Positions 1-13,000 of a stretch of 64,000 bases of DNA are shown here, one piece after another. This DNA is from Rotaria sordida (Eukaryota > Rotifera > Eurotatoria > Philodinida > Philodinidae): positions 1-64,000 of the forward strand of contig CAJNOL010001308.1 of assembly GCA_905250125.1 (NCBI GenBank), written 5' to 3'. Below the pieces are notes generated by a model. That model was given only the letters and a program-made list of their open reading frames with translations. It searched no databases and was not told where the DNA came from. Position 1 is the stretch's first letter. Each line of letters opens with the position of its first letter. Position numbers and translations under genes: made by a program.

Positions 1-1757
1 GTCCAATATAAATACTTGAACTAATTTCCTTCGGATGGATCACATCTTTATATTACTATATGGTTCGAATCCATTCGTAAATGAGTATGAATGTATATCG
101 AGTGATCCATAGACCAGGTTTACTCTTATTTTTTTCCTCCAGTGAGAATTGGATCCACATCATTGATTTCAAAACTAGAACACTATCATTTTATAGTCAA
201 AGAGATATTGGAATTGAGCGACGAATGCAAAATCGGAAAACTCTCTATGAAAACATCATATACGTACATACCTCATCTGAAAAGAAAAAAAAAGCATTAT
301 TCCATATACCACATGTATGAATCAAGAGAAAGAATATCATAGCAGTGTCTAGTAAACGAAAGAAACACAGGAAACTAGCTGGAGAAACGTTTTACATGAG
401 TGCAAAAAGAAAGAAGTAATAGAGATGATATATGACAAGGAGACACCTATGACTACTGATTTAGAGACTATAACTTTCCTTCTCCTATATCAGATGTATT
501 CCACTCATATAAATTTCTTTCTTTTTTAGCTCTTATACAAACATACTCTAGATCATTCTTCTCTCTTTACTGCTAGATAGTGGTTGTTTGTCTAGATCGA
601 CTTTGAGTATGGATGTATTGAATGCATCGTCACACATTACATTTGAATTATTATCATACTCTTAAAAACTTCGAACATTTATTGTTAGAAATAAGATAGG
701 AACTTTTATTTGAAACTTTCGAAAAGGTTTTCTCATTCTGAAAAGTAATCTCATCCTATAAAGATTAAACCTATCTAATTATATTCATGATCAAATGATT
801 TATATTTGGAACGTATTTTTTTATAAAAAATCTGAATATAGAGATTTTGTTGACTTCAATTGAAAAAAAATAAACACTCATTATGATAATTAAGTATTTA
901 TATAAACAATGATCAAAATTAAAAGGATAAGCATGTTTTTGATCGCATTTTGATTTTACAATTTCCTTTTCAACTTGCTCAGTTGACCCAGCTAAATCTA
1001 TGAATTTAAGTAATACTTTAATTGATATAATTGATGAGATAATTCACTTAAGAAGATGCCACCCTCGTTCTCCTAGCAAAAAATTTTAGACTTTTCATTT
1101 TTGTTTTTTCTTCTGCTTTATATACACTTGGGATTATGTCGCTGTTTTTGAAAAAACGAGTTTTTCAACAAAAAAAAAAGAAGCAGAAAATCGTCCCGGT
1201 TTCTCAACTACAATACACTTGATCAAGCTGAAACTTTCTTCTGCTTAAACTAGAAAAATGTTTAGAAATGACTAATTCTTTTCGTTTCAAAATAGGATTT
1301 AGCAAAAAAAGTTGTGGCTGAAAAAGTACTTATTTTTGAGGGTATACTCAGTATTTTGATGCTCTTATTTGAAACGAAGAAAATAAAAAAGAAAACAGAC
1401 AACCAAAACACTGTAGTATCTGTAAAAGAAAATCTTAGTCCTATTAGATGAAATGTAGCTGAGATGGGTGAGAAGCTACTGTTTGCTTTTGCAACTCTAA
1501 TGTCTCCTACAGGGAAGCATTTTGGATCTTTGATAATTTTTACTCTTACTTAAAATCATGGAACATCTAACTATAATCATTAGTCATGATTTAGTCAACT
1601 TTTTATTTTCCATAATCATAAACTCAGTCTTGGTAACTTCTTCTTCGTCTCATAGTCTCACATATCTCTACTCACTAAGAAACATATTTAGCTGAGAAAA
1701 AAAAAACTTCAATTTTTATTTCTATTACAGTATGTATAGTTAAAAAAAAATAAAAGA
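1..1757. other. Intergenic, no gene seen
   Basis: AT-rich sequence with short homopolymer runs. The small open frames near 81-342 have no recognisable domain or splice context, and I see no convincing gene. The stretch downstream of the chitinase stop (before 1758 on the plus strand) probably holds its 3' UTR. Confidence 0.5.
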
Positions 1758-2656
1758 TTAACAAGTAAGATTTGTTGTTGCTTCTGGAAGATCAAAACAT
1801 TTGCGTACACGATGATAAGTTTGTATTCGTTCTGCTTGCATATGATATCCAGCTTTACCAGAACATTCATATTCATTTAATTTTCGAGTTGTGCCACCGA
1901 AATTATCTTGTTGAGCTAATTGATTCATTTCAGTTTCTTTAAAATACCAAATAGCTGTTAATGCAGCTATTTTATCTATTTTACTAACTAAATCTGGATT
2001 ATTAAGTAAATCAAAACCAACAGCTTTTCCAGCATTATAATAATTACATGGATAAGATAATTGAAACCATCCACGACCATAATATTTTTTATTTGGACGA
2101 GCTTCAATTGAACACCATGATGTTTGATAATTATTACAAGCTGTAAAAAGAAAAAAAAAAGAATTATTAATTTAACAAAAAACAAAAACTATCTTTATTA
2201 CTTACTGCCTTGTTTAGAACAATATTCAGCAAGAGTTTTTAAACCATCAGTTTCATGTGAAACATGAGCAAGAAATATAGCTGCTTCTGTACTATTTACT
2301 GGTTGCCATTTCATGTGTTTCATAGCTTCTTTGAAACCTTTTAAACGACGATCACGTAGATCATTATCAATATTTGTAAATATGCATGCAAATACTTCTG
2401 ATGTTATGTCAAAATTAGTATGTATAGTTTTAAATGAAATTTTACATGGACCTGATTGACAATCTTGACCACAATGTGCATCTGTACGACCACAATAACC
2501 CCATTTTGAACAACATTCATTTTGGGAACAAGAACAATTTGATTGAATAAGACGTTTTAGAAATTGAATAAATTCACTCACTAAATTACCTTTAATTTCA
2601 TGCAATATGACAGAAAGAAATATAATCAATATAAACGATACTTGAATAATACGCAT
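1758..2656 (-). CDS. GH19 chitinase with N-terminal hevein chitin-binding domain
   Basis: Two exons, 2656-2206 and 2140-1758, give 277 residues; the 65-base intron has a GTAAGT donor. Hydrolyses beta-1,4 links in chitin; probably secreted. Residues 1-20 form a signal peptide. Residues 41-71 form a hevein (CBM18) domain with eight cysteines, including CCSKWGYCG and the end CQSGPC. The GH19 domain follows, with HET (Glu135) and a second acidic residue (Glu144) at the catalytic positions, then YYGRGWFQLSYPCNYYNAGK and GFDLLNNPDL, which are GH19 signatures. It resembles the short-loop class IV/bacterial form. I placed the start at 2656 because the frame further upstream has no ATG. A tatttag acceptor lies 18 bases before it. 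GH19 is rare in animals and typical of plants and bacteria, so horizontal transfer is possible. Confidence 0.93.
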
Positions 2657-2674
2657 TAATAAAGATAAAATCAA

Positions 2675-2676
2675 CT
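2675..2676 (-). promoter_or_regulatory. Putative trans-splice acceptor of chitinase
   Basis: On the minus strand a TATTTAG sequence ends here, 18 bases before the ATG at 2656. With no upstream coding exon visible, it may be a spliced-leader acceptor or the end of a 5' UTR intron. Confidence 0.35.
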
Positions 2677-4038
2677 AAATACTTATTAATTTCATATAAT
2701 TTTCAATATATATATATATAACTTGATAACGATGATAATAGGCATTTTATTAAAAATAATTTTTCTCTCCTCCTACTGTAATTTTTTTGCATTCTAATCT
2801 TATTAATAAAAGATATTACGATAAGTGTATACATGCGGTTATTTTGAGAAACAGAAAAAAAAAAGATTAAATGACCTCATAAATCAAGTACATACGAAGA
2901 AAATAAAAAACACTTTTGAATTAGTTGGCATATTACTCAGAAAAAAATAAAATGTTCATTTAGTAATCGAGTACTGCTATTCAATAATAATTCTCTTTCA
3001 AACATTCAAACAATGAATTCTCATTAATCAATCTGTTATTCGATGTCGATTATTTTTTTTTTCTTTATCTCTTATTTTTATCAATGAACAGATTCCATAA
3101 TTCAACAATAATAATCGTCTATGATTTATAAAGAAGAATTAGTAAACATTCCCTATTCAATAGTATCTTCTGTCTTAATGTTTTAATACTTATTCATATT
3201 ACTTTTCATTTTCTTTCGTCTATCTACTCCTTGTATAAAGAGACAAGTGATCGTGAGAATATTTTGTTTTGTTTTGTTTAAACATATATATCACATCAAA
3301 GTATTTGATTAGCAAATACTTATTCTAAAAAGCATTATGTCTAACTATACATAAAATTAATGAATAAAACACAGAAATATTTAGTATTATATCTGATTGT
3401 TGAAAAAAAAAAATGTTCAACGTAATAAATCTTTTTTTTTGTTCTATATAATCTGATTTACGATAAATGATAATGATGAAAGACAATGTTCGACAATTTT
3501 TATTTCCTATTCAAAGTATTGATTTGTACTGCTCTTAGGCTTTATTTCTCTTCACTTGACTGAATCGTGAACTTGATGATAAGATTATCTTGATGCCATA
3601 TAGATATTCTTATCATTAGTCATGCTGAATTTAAGATCTATCTATTTAATCGATAGTAATCGAATTGTTACAATGTCTGCAATGTGGTTGTTTGATTTTT
3701 CTCGTCTCATCAATGAATTACACTATACACTAATCAGTATCACAAATAAATTCGTCTATTCTCCTTTTTTCTCTTTTCTTTTCAGCTTATAAAAGAAGAG
3801 AGAAAAAAAAAAAGGAGAGAACGAACAAGAAGAGAAATGTTCAGTGCATATGTATGTGTGTAGAAAGCATCATTATTCTCATCCTCCTCCTCTAACAATT
3901 ATCGCATTTCTTCTTACATTTATTTGTTATTGCCGTTTGTTGATACACTTTAAAATCGTACAATCAAATATGTATTTTTTATTATAATAATTATTATTTG
4001 AATTTAATCAACAAAAAACAAAAAAAAAAGAAAAGAAG
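2677..4038. other. Divergent intergenic region, chitinase / slit
   Basis: About 1.36 kb between the divergent chitinase and slit genes. It holds an AT dinucleotide run near 2706-2720 and many A/T homopolymers. Both promoters should lie here, but I see no defined TATA box or other motif I can assign. Confidence 0.5.
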
Positions 4039-7000
4039 ATGATCATATTTTTATTATCATATAGTATTTATATACTTTTATTATTTCAACAACATATTAT
4101 TAATGCATGTCCATCTGTATGCTTATGCCATGGACCTAATGTTGATTGTAGCAATCGAAGTTTACATATAATACCATCTGGAATACCAAAAAATATATTT
4201 AAACTGTAAGTTTTCTTTATCTATTATATTGAAAAAAAAATATATATTGAAATGTTGATGATTGAATTGGATCAGTACAAATCCTTAATGATATCATTAC
4301 GGACAATTGAATTTTTTAGGTATCTGTTTCTATGATGTAATCTAGATAATGAATCAAAGAGTTTCTCATATTTCCTAATAAATCAATCGATGGCTTTTTA
4401 CGTCCTTCATAATAGAAATATCATCATTACGTTGCTTCAATTCATTAACAACCGTATGTTATTGTTATGCAACTATTCAGTTAGTCTCGATTGATTTAAA
4501 TTCTGCTAAAGATATTTGTAGACAGATACATTTTCTTTTTCGCTCTCTCTCTCTCTGTTGTATATCTATATTACATCATCGAATCTATTTATACAATGGC
4601 ACGTATTTATATCAATTCTGACGCATGAAATAGAACAATATCAGTGAGATATGTACATGCACTTGAGTATTTCTCATTATATTAATGAACGATATTTTAA
4701 AGAGATGATATGGTATTTTATCAATAAAAAGTCAAGTATATACTATTGATCAGTCAAATAAAATCTTCAAGAAAAATTATAATTACAATTCATAAAATAG
4801 AAGAATAATTGAAAAGTTTCTTTTTTTTTTTTTGATCGATTATATCATCTTCACACCAATAGAAAAAGGCTTGACATATTAATGTAAAGAAAAAAAAATA
4901 AAGGCCAAGTACTAATATATTACTTGCCATTAATACAGTATTTCATGCTGTTGAATTATTAGGGAAATGTATGTTTAGACATGAATTAATTAAAATCAGA
5001 TAAAATGTTCTAATAATGAGGATGTACAGGCGAATGGTCAAGAAGTATATATATGTCCAATTCGGAATGGTATTGTTGAGATTGATATGAAGTCATGTTG
5101 ATGTCCAGTTAGTTTGGTATCCGAAGCTCTAGTGAACAGACGCTTATCGCACTCACCAGCCATCTCATATTTATAGTAAACTTCATGATAGAAAAAAAGA
5201 ATGCTGCTTATCTGAATTATGGCATTATATAAATTTTTTATTTCTTTTTTATAGAGATTTACAATTGAACAATTTATCAATTATTCGAAAAGATGATTTT
5301 AAAGCATTTCGTCAACTACGTATATTGTAAGTATGATTGATGATACACATATATACAAATCAATTGATCGTTTCTGTTAATTATCACATAAAACATAAGA
5401 TGATATGAATAGAAGTGGTGATCATCATTTGAATACTTTTCCTTTTGTTTTTTTATTTTTTCTATTGACAAGGTTAAGAGCTGTTTTTTCTCTTGAACAT
5501 GTTCGTATCATTATGACAAGGTCAAGTAGTTAGAACATACAAACAAAAGAGAAAATAATTTGTTATTATTTTAAGTAATTAGATTGAAATTATATGTATA
5601 GAAAACATTTAGAAATTTTCTTTTGAAAATATTTAATAATTGTTAATTTTTGTATTTTTTTTTTAATGTATAGAAATCTTCAAGATAATCAAATACATAC
5701 AATTGATATTGATGCATTTCGAGATTTAATATCATTACAAAAATTGTAAGTAAAATTGAAATCAAACAATACTTTTTATCTTTATACTCTTCATATTAAA
5801 AAGTTTTAATAATCAACAATTATAAAATTATTTGTAACTATTGCTATTATATTCTTAAAATTTAAAGTGAACAATAAGAGAATATAAACATTTGATTTGT
5901 ATGATTGATCATGTCATTAGTCTAAATATATTATTGTTCATTATATTAAACAGATACAGTAAGAGAAAGATTTATGGAAATGAACAAATAATTTTACCTT
6001 TTTTTTTTCAAAATTGCAATCGTCTAATGATAGACGATCAATATGATCGAGTGTATTTATATAACATAAATGATTGACTAAGAGATGTGAAAATGAGATG
6101 ATGATAATGATAGATGTATATGATTGATAAATGAGAGACAATATGGTCATGTTTTTGTAGACGTCTTAATGGCAATAAACTAAATCATGTTACAGATGGT
6201 ACATTGATCACACTTAAACAACTTCAACGATTGTATGTTTTTTGTTTTATTTTTTTACATTTTGTTTAAAGAAAGATTAAGTTTTTTTTTATTTTATTGT
6301 GCAGAGATCTTAGTTCTAATCGTTTACGAATTATTAAAAAAGGTATGTTACAAGGTCTACAAGAAATAAATAATTTGTAAGTATATGTATAAAATTAGTT
6401 TGATTTTTAAAATTTTTTTAAAATATAATTTAGACAATTAGATCATAATGAGATTTCATGTATTGATCCAGAAGCTATTAATGGACTTAAACGATTAGAA
6501 ATTATGTGAGTATTTGTATATAGATTATTTATATGCATGTGGAAGTTTTGTTTTTTGGTCTTTCTAGTACATTGAATTCTAATAATTTAACAACTCTACC
6601 TATTTTACCATTTGAACAATTAATTGACTTAAGAGTTTTGTATGTATACATTTAATATATATATATATGATTGAATTGTTAAATAAATATTTTATTTTTT
6701 GAAGACGATTACATGATAATCATTTTATATGTGATTGTCGTTTACTTTGGCTTGCAAAATATCTTAAAGTTCATCCATTTCTTGGTCTTAATACTCAATG
6801 TCAAGATATAAATACATTTAATTTTAAAGATATAATATCACTAATTGATGATACAAAACAATGTAATCATATGGGTAAAATTTGAAATAGATTTTTAAAG
6901 TAAAAAAAAGAAAAAAATCTTCATTTTGAATAGATACTGATGATATTGAATATATATGTAATGTATTTATATGTCCATATCCATGTGTATGTTTTAATGG

Positions 7001-10000
7001 TGTTGTTGATTGTAAAGATAAAGATCTTATAGAAATTCCGAGAAATATTCCAGATACAACAATTGAATTGTAATTTTTAGAAAGTTTTTTTAAATGTAAT
7101 ATGAAGCTTTTTTTCTTTTAATTTTTAGACGTTTGGAAAAAAATCGAATTATAGAAATACCACCAAAAGTATTTATTCATTTAAAAAAACTTCGTCGTTT
7201 GTATGTTATAATTTTAGTTTTTATTTTTTCAATAAAATTTTCAAATTTTAGAGATTTAAGTAATAATTTCATTTCAACAATCTATCCAGATTCATTTACT
7301 GGTCTTAAATCACTCAATTCACTGTGAGTAATTATATATTGTTGTTGTTGTTGTTTCTTTTGTTTAATTATACATATAAATGATTAGTATTCTTTATCGA
7401 AATAATCTCAAAATGTTACCATCGGGAGTATTCAATGAATTAAATTCTCTACAACTTTTGTGAGTTTCAGAGAAATAAATAATGAGATTTAAGGCATGTT
7501 TCATATTCATTAGCACATATTTACAGTCTTGCAATGATGATGTTGATTGAAGAAGCATATAGCATGAGAATGATCTTTTTATAAAAAAAAAAAGTTTTCG
7601 TTTTTTTTTTTTTGTTTTCTTTTAAATCTTCATATAATCATTTGCATGTATCAGTTTATTCTTATGACTATAGCATACTTTCAAACAATCTGCTTGTGCA
7701 TTTACCATTCGATTTATTTAATCATGAATTCATACATTTACAACTCTTGTGAGTAAGCATAATATTTAATTGCATGTTGTTTGAATTTATCGTTATTTTT
7801 TTTCTTGTATTATTATTAATTTTAAATAATATTCTATTTGATTTATATAGATTATTAAATGCAAATAAAATTGTCTGTATACGTGTTGATACATTTCGTG
7901 GATTAGAAAAATTAAGTTTATTATCATTATATGATAATCAATTAAAAACTTTAATTAATGGAACATTTAGTTCATTGAAAAGTATTCAAACATTGTAAAT
8001 ATTATTATTTTTTTTTGTTATCATTTGATAATTTAAGCAATTTTTTTTTAAAGACATTTAGCTCGTAATCCATTTCTATGTGATTGTCATCTTCGATGGT
8101 TAAATGTATATTTACGTAAAAACAAAATTGAAACAAGTGGTGTTCGTTGTGCCGGACCACGACGTATGGCAAAACAAAAATTTGGTATTTTAAAAGATCA
8201 AAGATTTCGATGTCAAAGTAAAAAAGAAAATTTTCATTCGTAAATATTTGATAAATAAATTTATTTTATTATTTTGAATTAGATCGAATGAAATATTTAC
8301 AAACACTAAATACTGTTCAATGTGAAATCGAATGTCCTAAAGGATGTACATGTGATAGAACAACAGTAATATGTCGGGGATTACAATTACAAGAAATTCC
8401 TAATGATATACCAACATTTACTACTACACTGTGAGTATTATGATTCTTGAAGAGTTATATTATAAAAGGTGAGAAGTAGGGAACTGCGGGTCCGGGTTTT
8501 TATGGACCCGGATCCGGCTCTGGAAGGACCCGCAGCTCTCTAGTGAGAAGGGAGTTAGTGCTATGATTAAATAAAATTCAATGATTTTCTACCTATAGAT
8601 ATTACATAGTGTCCTAGGAAAAGTTTATAAAAGAATTTGAATTTTTGGTGAGTTTTGACGGAGCTAACAAGTTATTAATGTTTATTTTCTAGAGACCTAT
8701 TCAGTCTCAGGTTTCTATTCGAATTTCGATCTGAAACTCAGTTCAAGCAAGTGCATGTAAGAATTTTGAGTATAAGCAGTTTCTAGAGAAAAATTCGAAA
8801 ATACAATTTTCTCGACACCTCAAGAGTCTCTACAAAATAAGCATATTAACTCTAATATAACCAATTTTAGAGCTATCACTTGTTGTCCATCTGAGATCTG
8901 TGCAAATCCCAACTGATAAAACGACGAAGTTGTTATTAGTTTATCATGGACATGAGAAGACTTGATTGCAAGAAGAACGAACAAAAAAGTAGTTAGTTGA
9001 AACTATATTATCTTTCTCCTTTTGAGGTATTTGCATAGACTTTGAACTACTCTACATAAGAAGAACAATTGCGTATAATTGACTGATGTTATCAATATGT
9101 CCAAAGCATATCTCAAAAATCGATCTCAGACCATGAATAGCTAAATTGCATGAAACATTCAGGATATGTTGGAGCTGATGAGCGGTCACTGTAGTAAAAT
9201 TTTCAAACTTAGAGCACTATGTTTAACAGAGATATTAACCAAACAACGACCAAAAATAGCTCGATCGTATTTCCAAGTTTACCCTGTGGGTCTTTATTCT
9301 AGACATTTAATTTTGTTTTTGTTTGAAGGAGTATGTCAGAATGCAGTCTCTCTCGTTGTTTCTTTTTTAAAATTCTTACTTTTTAAGCGAAGAAATAAAA
9401 AGTTCAATGATTAAAAAAAGAAACACCAAGAGGGCTAGCCCTAGACACAAGTTTTCAAACAAAAAAATATATATATTTGACCTTATCTATTACTATGATA
9501 GAGTTCTGCTGATGCTACATCGTTGAATCCACGTTCTGAGAAAAACGAAAAATGATTTTCGACTTTTTGTAAAAATGGCTTGTGTTTTGAATTGGAGACA
9601 ACGAAAATCTTCCAAAGTTTTTTGAAAAAAAAAGAGATACCGAATAAAAATTTTTGTCGCTTATGAAAGAGCAGATTACGGGCTATTTTTCCATAGATTT
9701 ATCTCAATTTTGATGATTCTGACGAAAAGTGACTTTTTTAAGAGGGGCCTTAAAGTGTTATTAATGCATTATATAATAGTGAATCTTACTAAGATCCGGA
9801 CAAAATCCAGATAATCAATAAGCATTCACATAGCAGACATTCCCAGCATATTCTATTAATCTTTACTAGAGCATATCTAGAAGCTGAGCAGTTTCATCTA
9901 ATGTTGCGTGTATATGCTAGCTTCGATTAGTCCCAATAAAAAAATCGTAATTCGTTTAGAATTTTTACTAGAATACTATATAGTATTGGAAGGTATCACC

Positions 10001-13000
10001 TATAGAGATTCTCTCGCTAATGGTATCTGTCACAGTGTATAGAAGTCATAAGTTCTCGCTCTTTACTTCAATATTTCGTTTAGAGCGTATTCCGCAAAAT
10101 TTATAAGTAAAAGATTATCTTCAGTAAAACATGACTCTATTAAGTAACAGTCTTAATTTAGATTGTTCTGTATTAACCGGTCATGTATTTGAATGTAGGA
10201 TACCTTCGAACATTTAATTCGCTAATCTGTTAGCGTCAACAAATGACACTACGTTGACGCTAACTTAATTGAACTTCGTTCAATTGAACTTTCTCCTATC
10301 TAGTGAAACGTTGTATCATATTATCCCCGATTTGTCTTCCATTATTATTATTATCAGTGTTATCATCATAATAAATCTCTCCCTTCCTCTTCCCCCCCCC
10401 CCCCTTATATGACATTTCTTATTCCATTACTTCATCATTACCAACATCATTATTACTTAGTCAATCTCAAGGTAAGATCATTATACTTTTAGGCCCCAAT
10501 AATAACACATAGAAGTTGACCTAACATAATCTAGTAACATGTTCTTTGTGCGTGTAGATTTTATTATCCAAACGTCTAAATAGAATTTGAATAATATTTT
10601 CAAATATTCATGTATCTACCATATTTGCCACTAAGCTGCTTATTTTAAGCATCGATGACATACCGATGCCCCATCACATTCTTAGTTATACTAGGAGAAA
10701 CTATTCTACCATATCATATCGCAATTAATGATTGTGATCTTACGTTATGAAAAAAAATTTATAACCGTATTTTCTAACAATTCATAGAATGTCTAATTAA
10801 TCTATCTATTTAGGGATCTTCAAGATAATTCAATCAAACGAATATCACGTGATAGTAATTTACAACGATTAAAAAATCTTCGTATACTGTATGTATTTGA
10901 AGAATATTGACTAAATTAAATTTTAATTATTTTAAATAGTGATTTACGAAATAATCAAATGGAAGAAATTGATGATGATACTTTTGATGGATTTGATTTA
11001 CTTAATCAATTGTAAATAAAATATTTATGATTTGAAAAATTTCTTATTGAATTTTTGTTTTTTGTTTTAAAATAGATTTTTAAATAATAATAGTCTTCAT
11101 ACAATAACATCACAAACATTTAATGGTTTAAAAAATCTTCAAATATTAAATTTAGATGCAAATAAATTAACATGTATTAAAAATGATACTTTTATAAATA
11201 TGAATAAACTTGAATTATTATCATTAAGTCATAATTCTATTAAATATATTCCATCATTATCATTTGATCGACTTCGATTTTTATCTGATTTGTAAAGATA
11301 AAGCTTTTTTCGTTTTTTTTAAATATTAAATTTGTTTTTTTAGAAATCTTCAATCCAATCCATTGATATGTAATTGTCATATAAAATGGTTAAAACAAAG
11401 TAAAATCATTACTGGTGATCCTGAGTAAATATTTTCAATTATATTTAATAATCTCGTTTTTTTTTTTTGAATTTTATTTCTATCTTAAGATGTATGTCAC
11501 CAACAAAACTACGAAATATTCCGGTAAATATTATCATATAATAAAAAAAAAAAATTTATTTTATCTTTTTGTATTAAGATTATCAATGTTACTGATGAAG
11601 ATTTCATATGTAATCGTAAGTATTTTTCTCATATATAATTACTTTTCATTGTTTTCTTTTTTTTTTTAGCTACTGAAATTAATGTATGTGATACATCTTA
11701 TTCAAATTCGTGTCCACAAAATTGTACATGTTATAATCGTATTGTACGATGTTCACATACTCAATTAATTCGTATACCATATGAAGAAATATCAATAGAT
11801 ACTGAAGAACTTTATTTAGATTCAAATAATATTGAAGAAATATCATTTGAATTAATTAATCGTTTTATTTATCTTTTAAGAATTGATTTAAGTTATAATA
11901 GATTACGTTTTATACCAGGATATTTATTTTCAAATTTAACACGACTTGAAACATTAATATTATCCTATAATAAAATTCAATGTTTGGATTCAAATTCATT
12001 TAAAGGATTAAAAAATTTAAGAATTTTGTATGTAGTTTTTTATTTTTGGAAAGTTTTTTCTGAAAGAAAAAAAAAAATAACAACAACAACCAAGTATTAA
12101 AATTTTAGATCAATGCATGGAAATGAAATTTCAACAATATCAGAAGGAACATTTAATGATTTACCAATTTTATCGCATATGTAAGAAGAAAATTTAAATA
12201 TAATGAAATAATAACTTATACATTGATTTATAGTGCACTTGGTAGTAATCCATTTTATTGTGATTGTCATCTTGCTTGGCTATCATCATGGATTAAAGCA
12301 GATTATGTTGAACCTGGTAAAAAAGCTGTTAGCGTAATCCCTATCGGATTAACATATAAAATACGATATAGCTGCTGTTAAGGACAAATTTCTTCACTAT
12401 CGTTTCACTGAATCCTCCAGAAATCCAATAAGAAAGTAGTTCATATATTGTAACGAGATGTTATTGATATACGGTCTTTGATTAGAGTCAGTCGCTTCCC
12501 AAATTTTCGGATCCAACCCAGACTCGACCGGCTATAGTCATGATCTGTGAGGGGCATCTAAATTTTTATCTCTATACTTCAATACTTCTTTTAGATGGTG
12601 ATTTAGAAAATCTAATCTGACTTTCATCCATTTTTTATAATACTAACGAGAACTCGTGCATACTGCACAGCGGCTTTTTTTTCTTTAACATACGACCACA
12701 AACCTTTAGCCTTTCATTCGGTAACAGACACTGAACACTATATATATTTATACAGATGATTTATTGTTGTTACTAATGACATCACTAGTTGATCAATATC
12801 AAATTTTTAATTTTCTAGAAAGAAATATATGTATTTGACAATGATATAGGCATGAAGCAGAATGTTTTGTATTGTAAGACGACTATGTACGTTGATTTGA
12901 AAACTTCGAAATCAACAAAGAAGATTCCGATTGTTGTAAATTAGGTCAATACACAAGTATCAAATGATAATATTTATTTTCATTTTTTGTGATCAGATAC

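Larger units (their letters stand above)
8431..10813 (+). other. Largest slit intron (2.4 kb), contains repeats
   Basis: Lies between the third LRRNT exon and its first LRR exon. It holds a 66-bp hAT-like MITE at 8477-8542, a 12-bp perfect stem at 10229-10264 and a 13-base C run near 10392-10404. The rest is probably decayed transposon sequence; the open frame at 9166-9414 is unsupported. Confidence 0.7.

Noticed and set aside
62-72. GGTTCGAATCC, a perfect tRNA T-loop/B-box match
   Set aside because: No D-arm, anticodon arm or acceptor pairing fits upstream within the available bases.
5038-5280. 80-codon minus-strand ORF in slit intron 1
   Set aside because: Overlaps the slit exon at 5255, has no domain, and is most likely chance.
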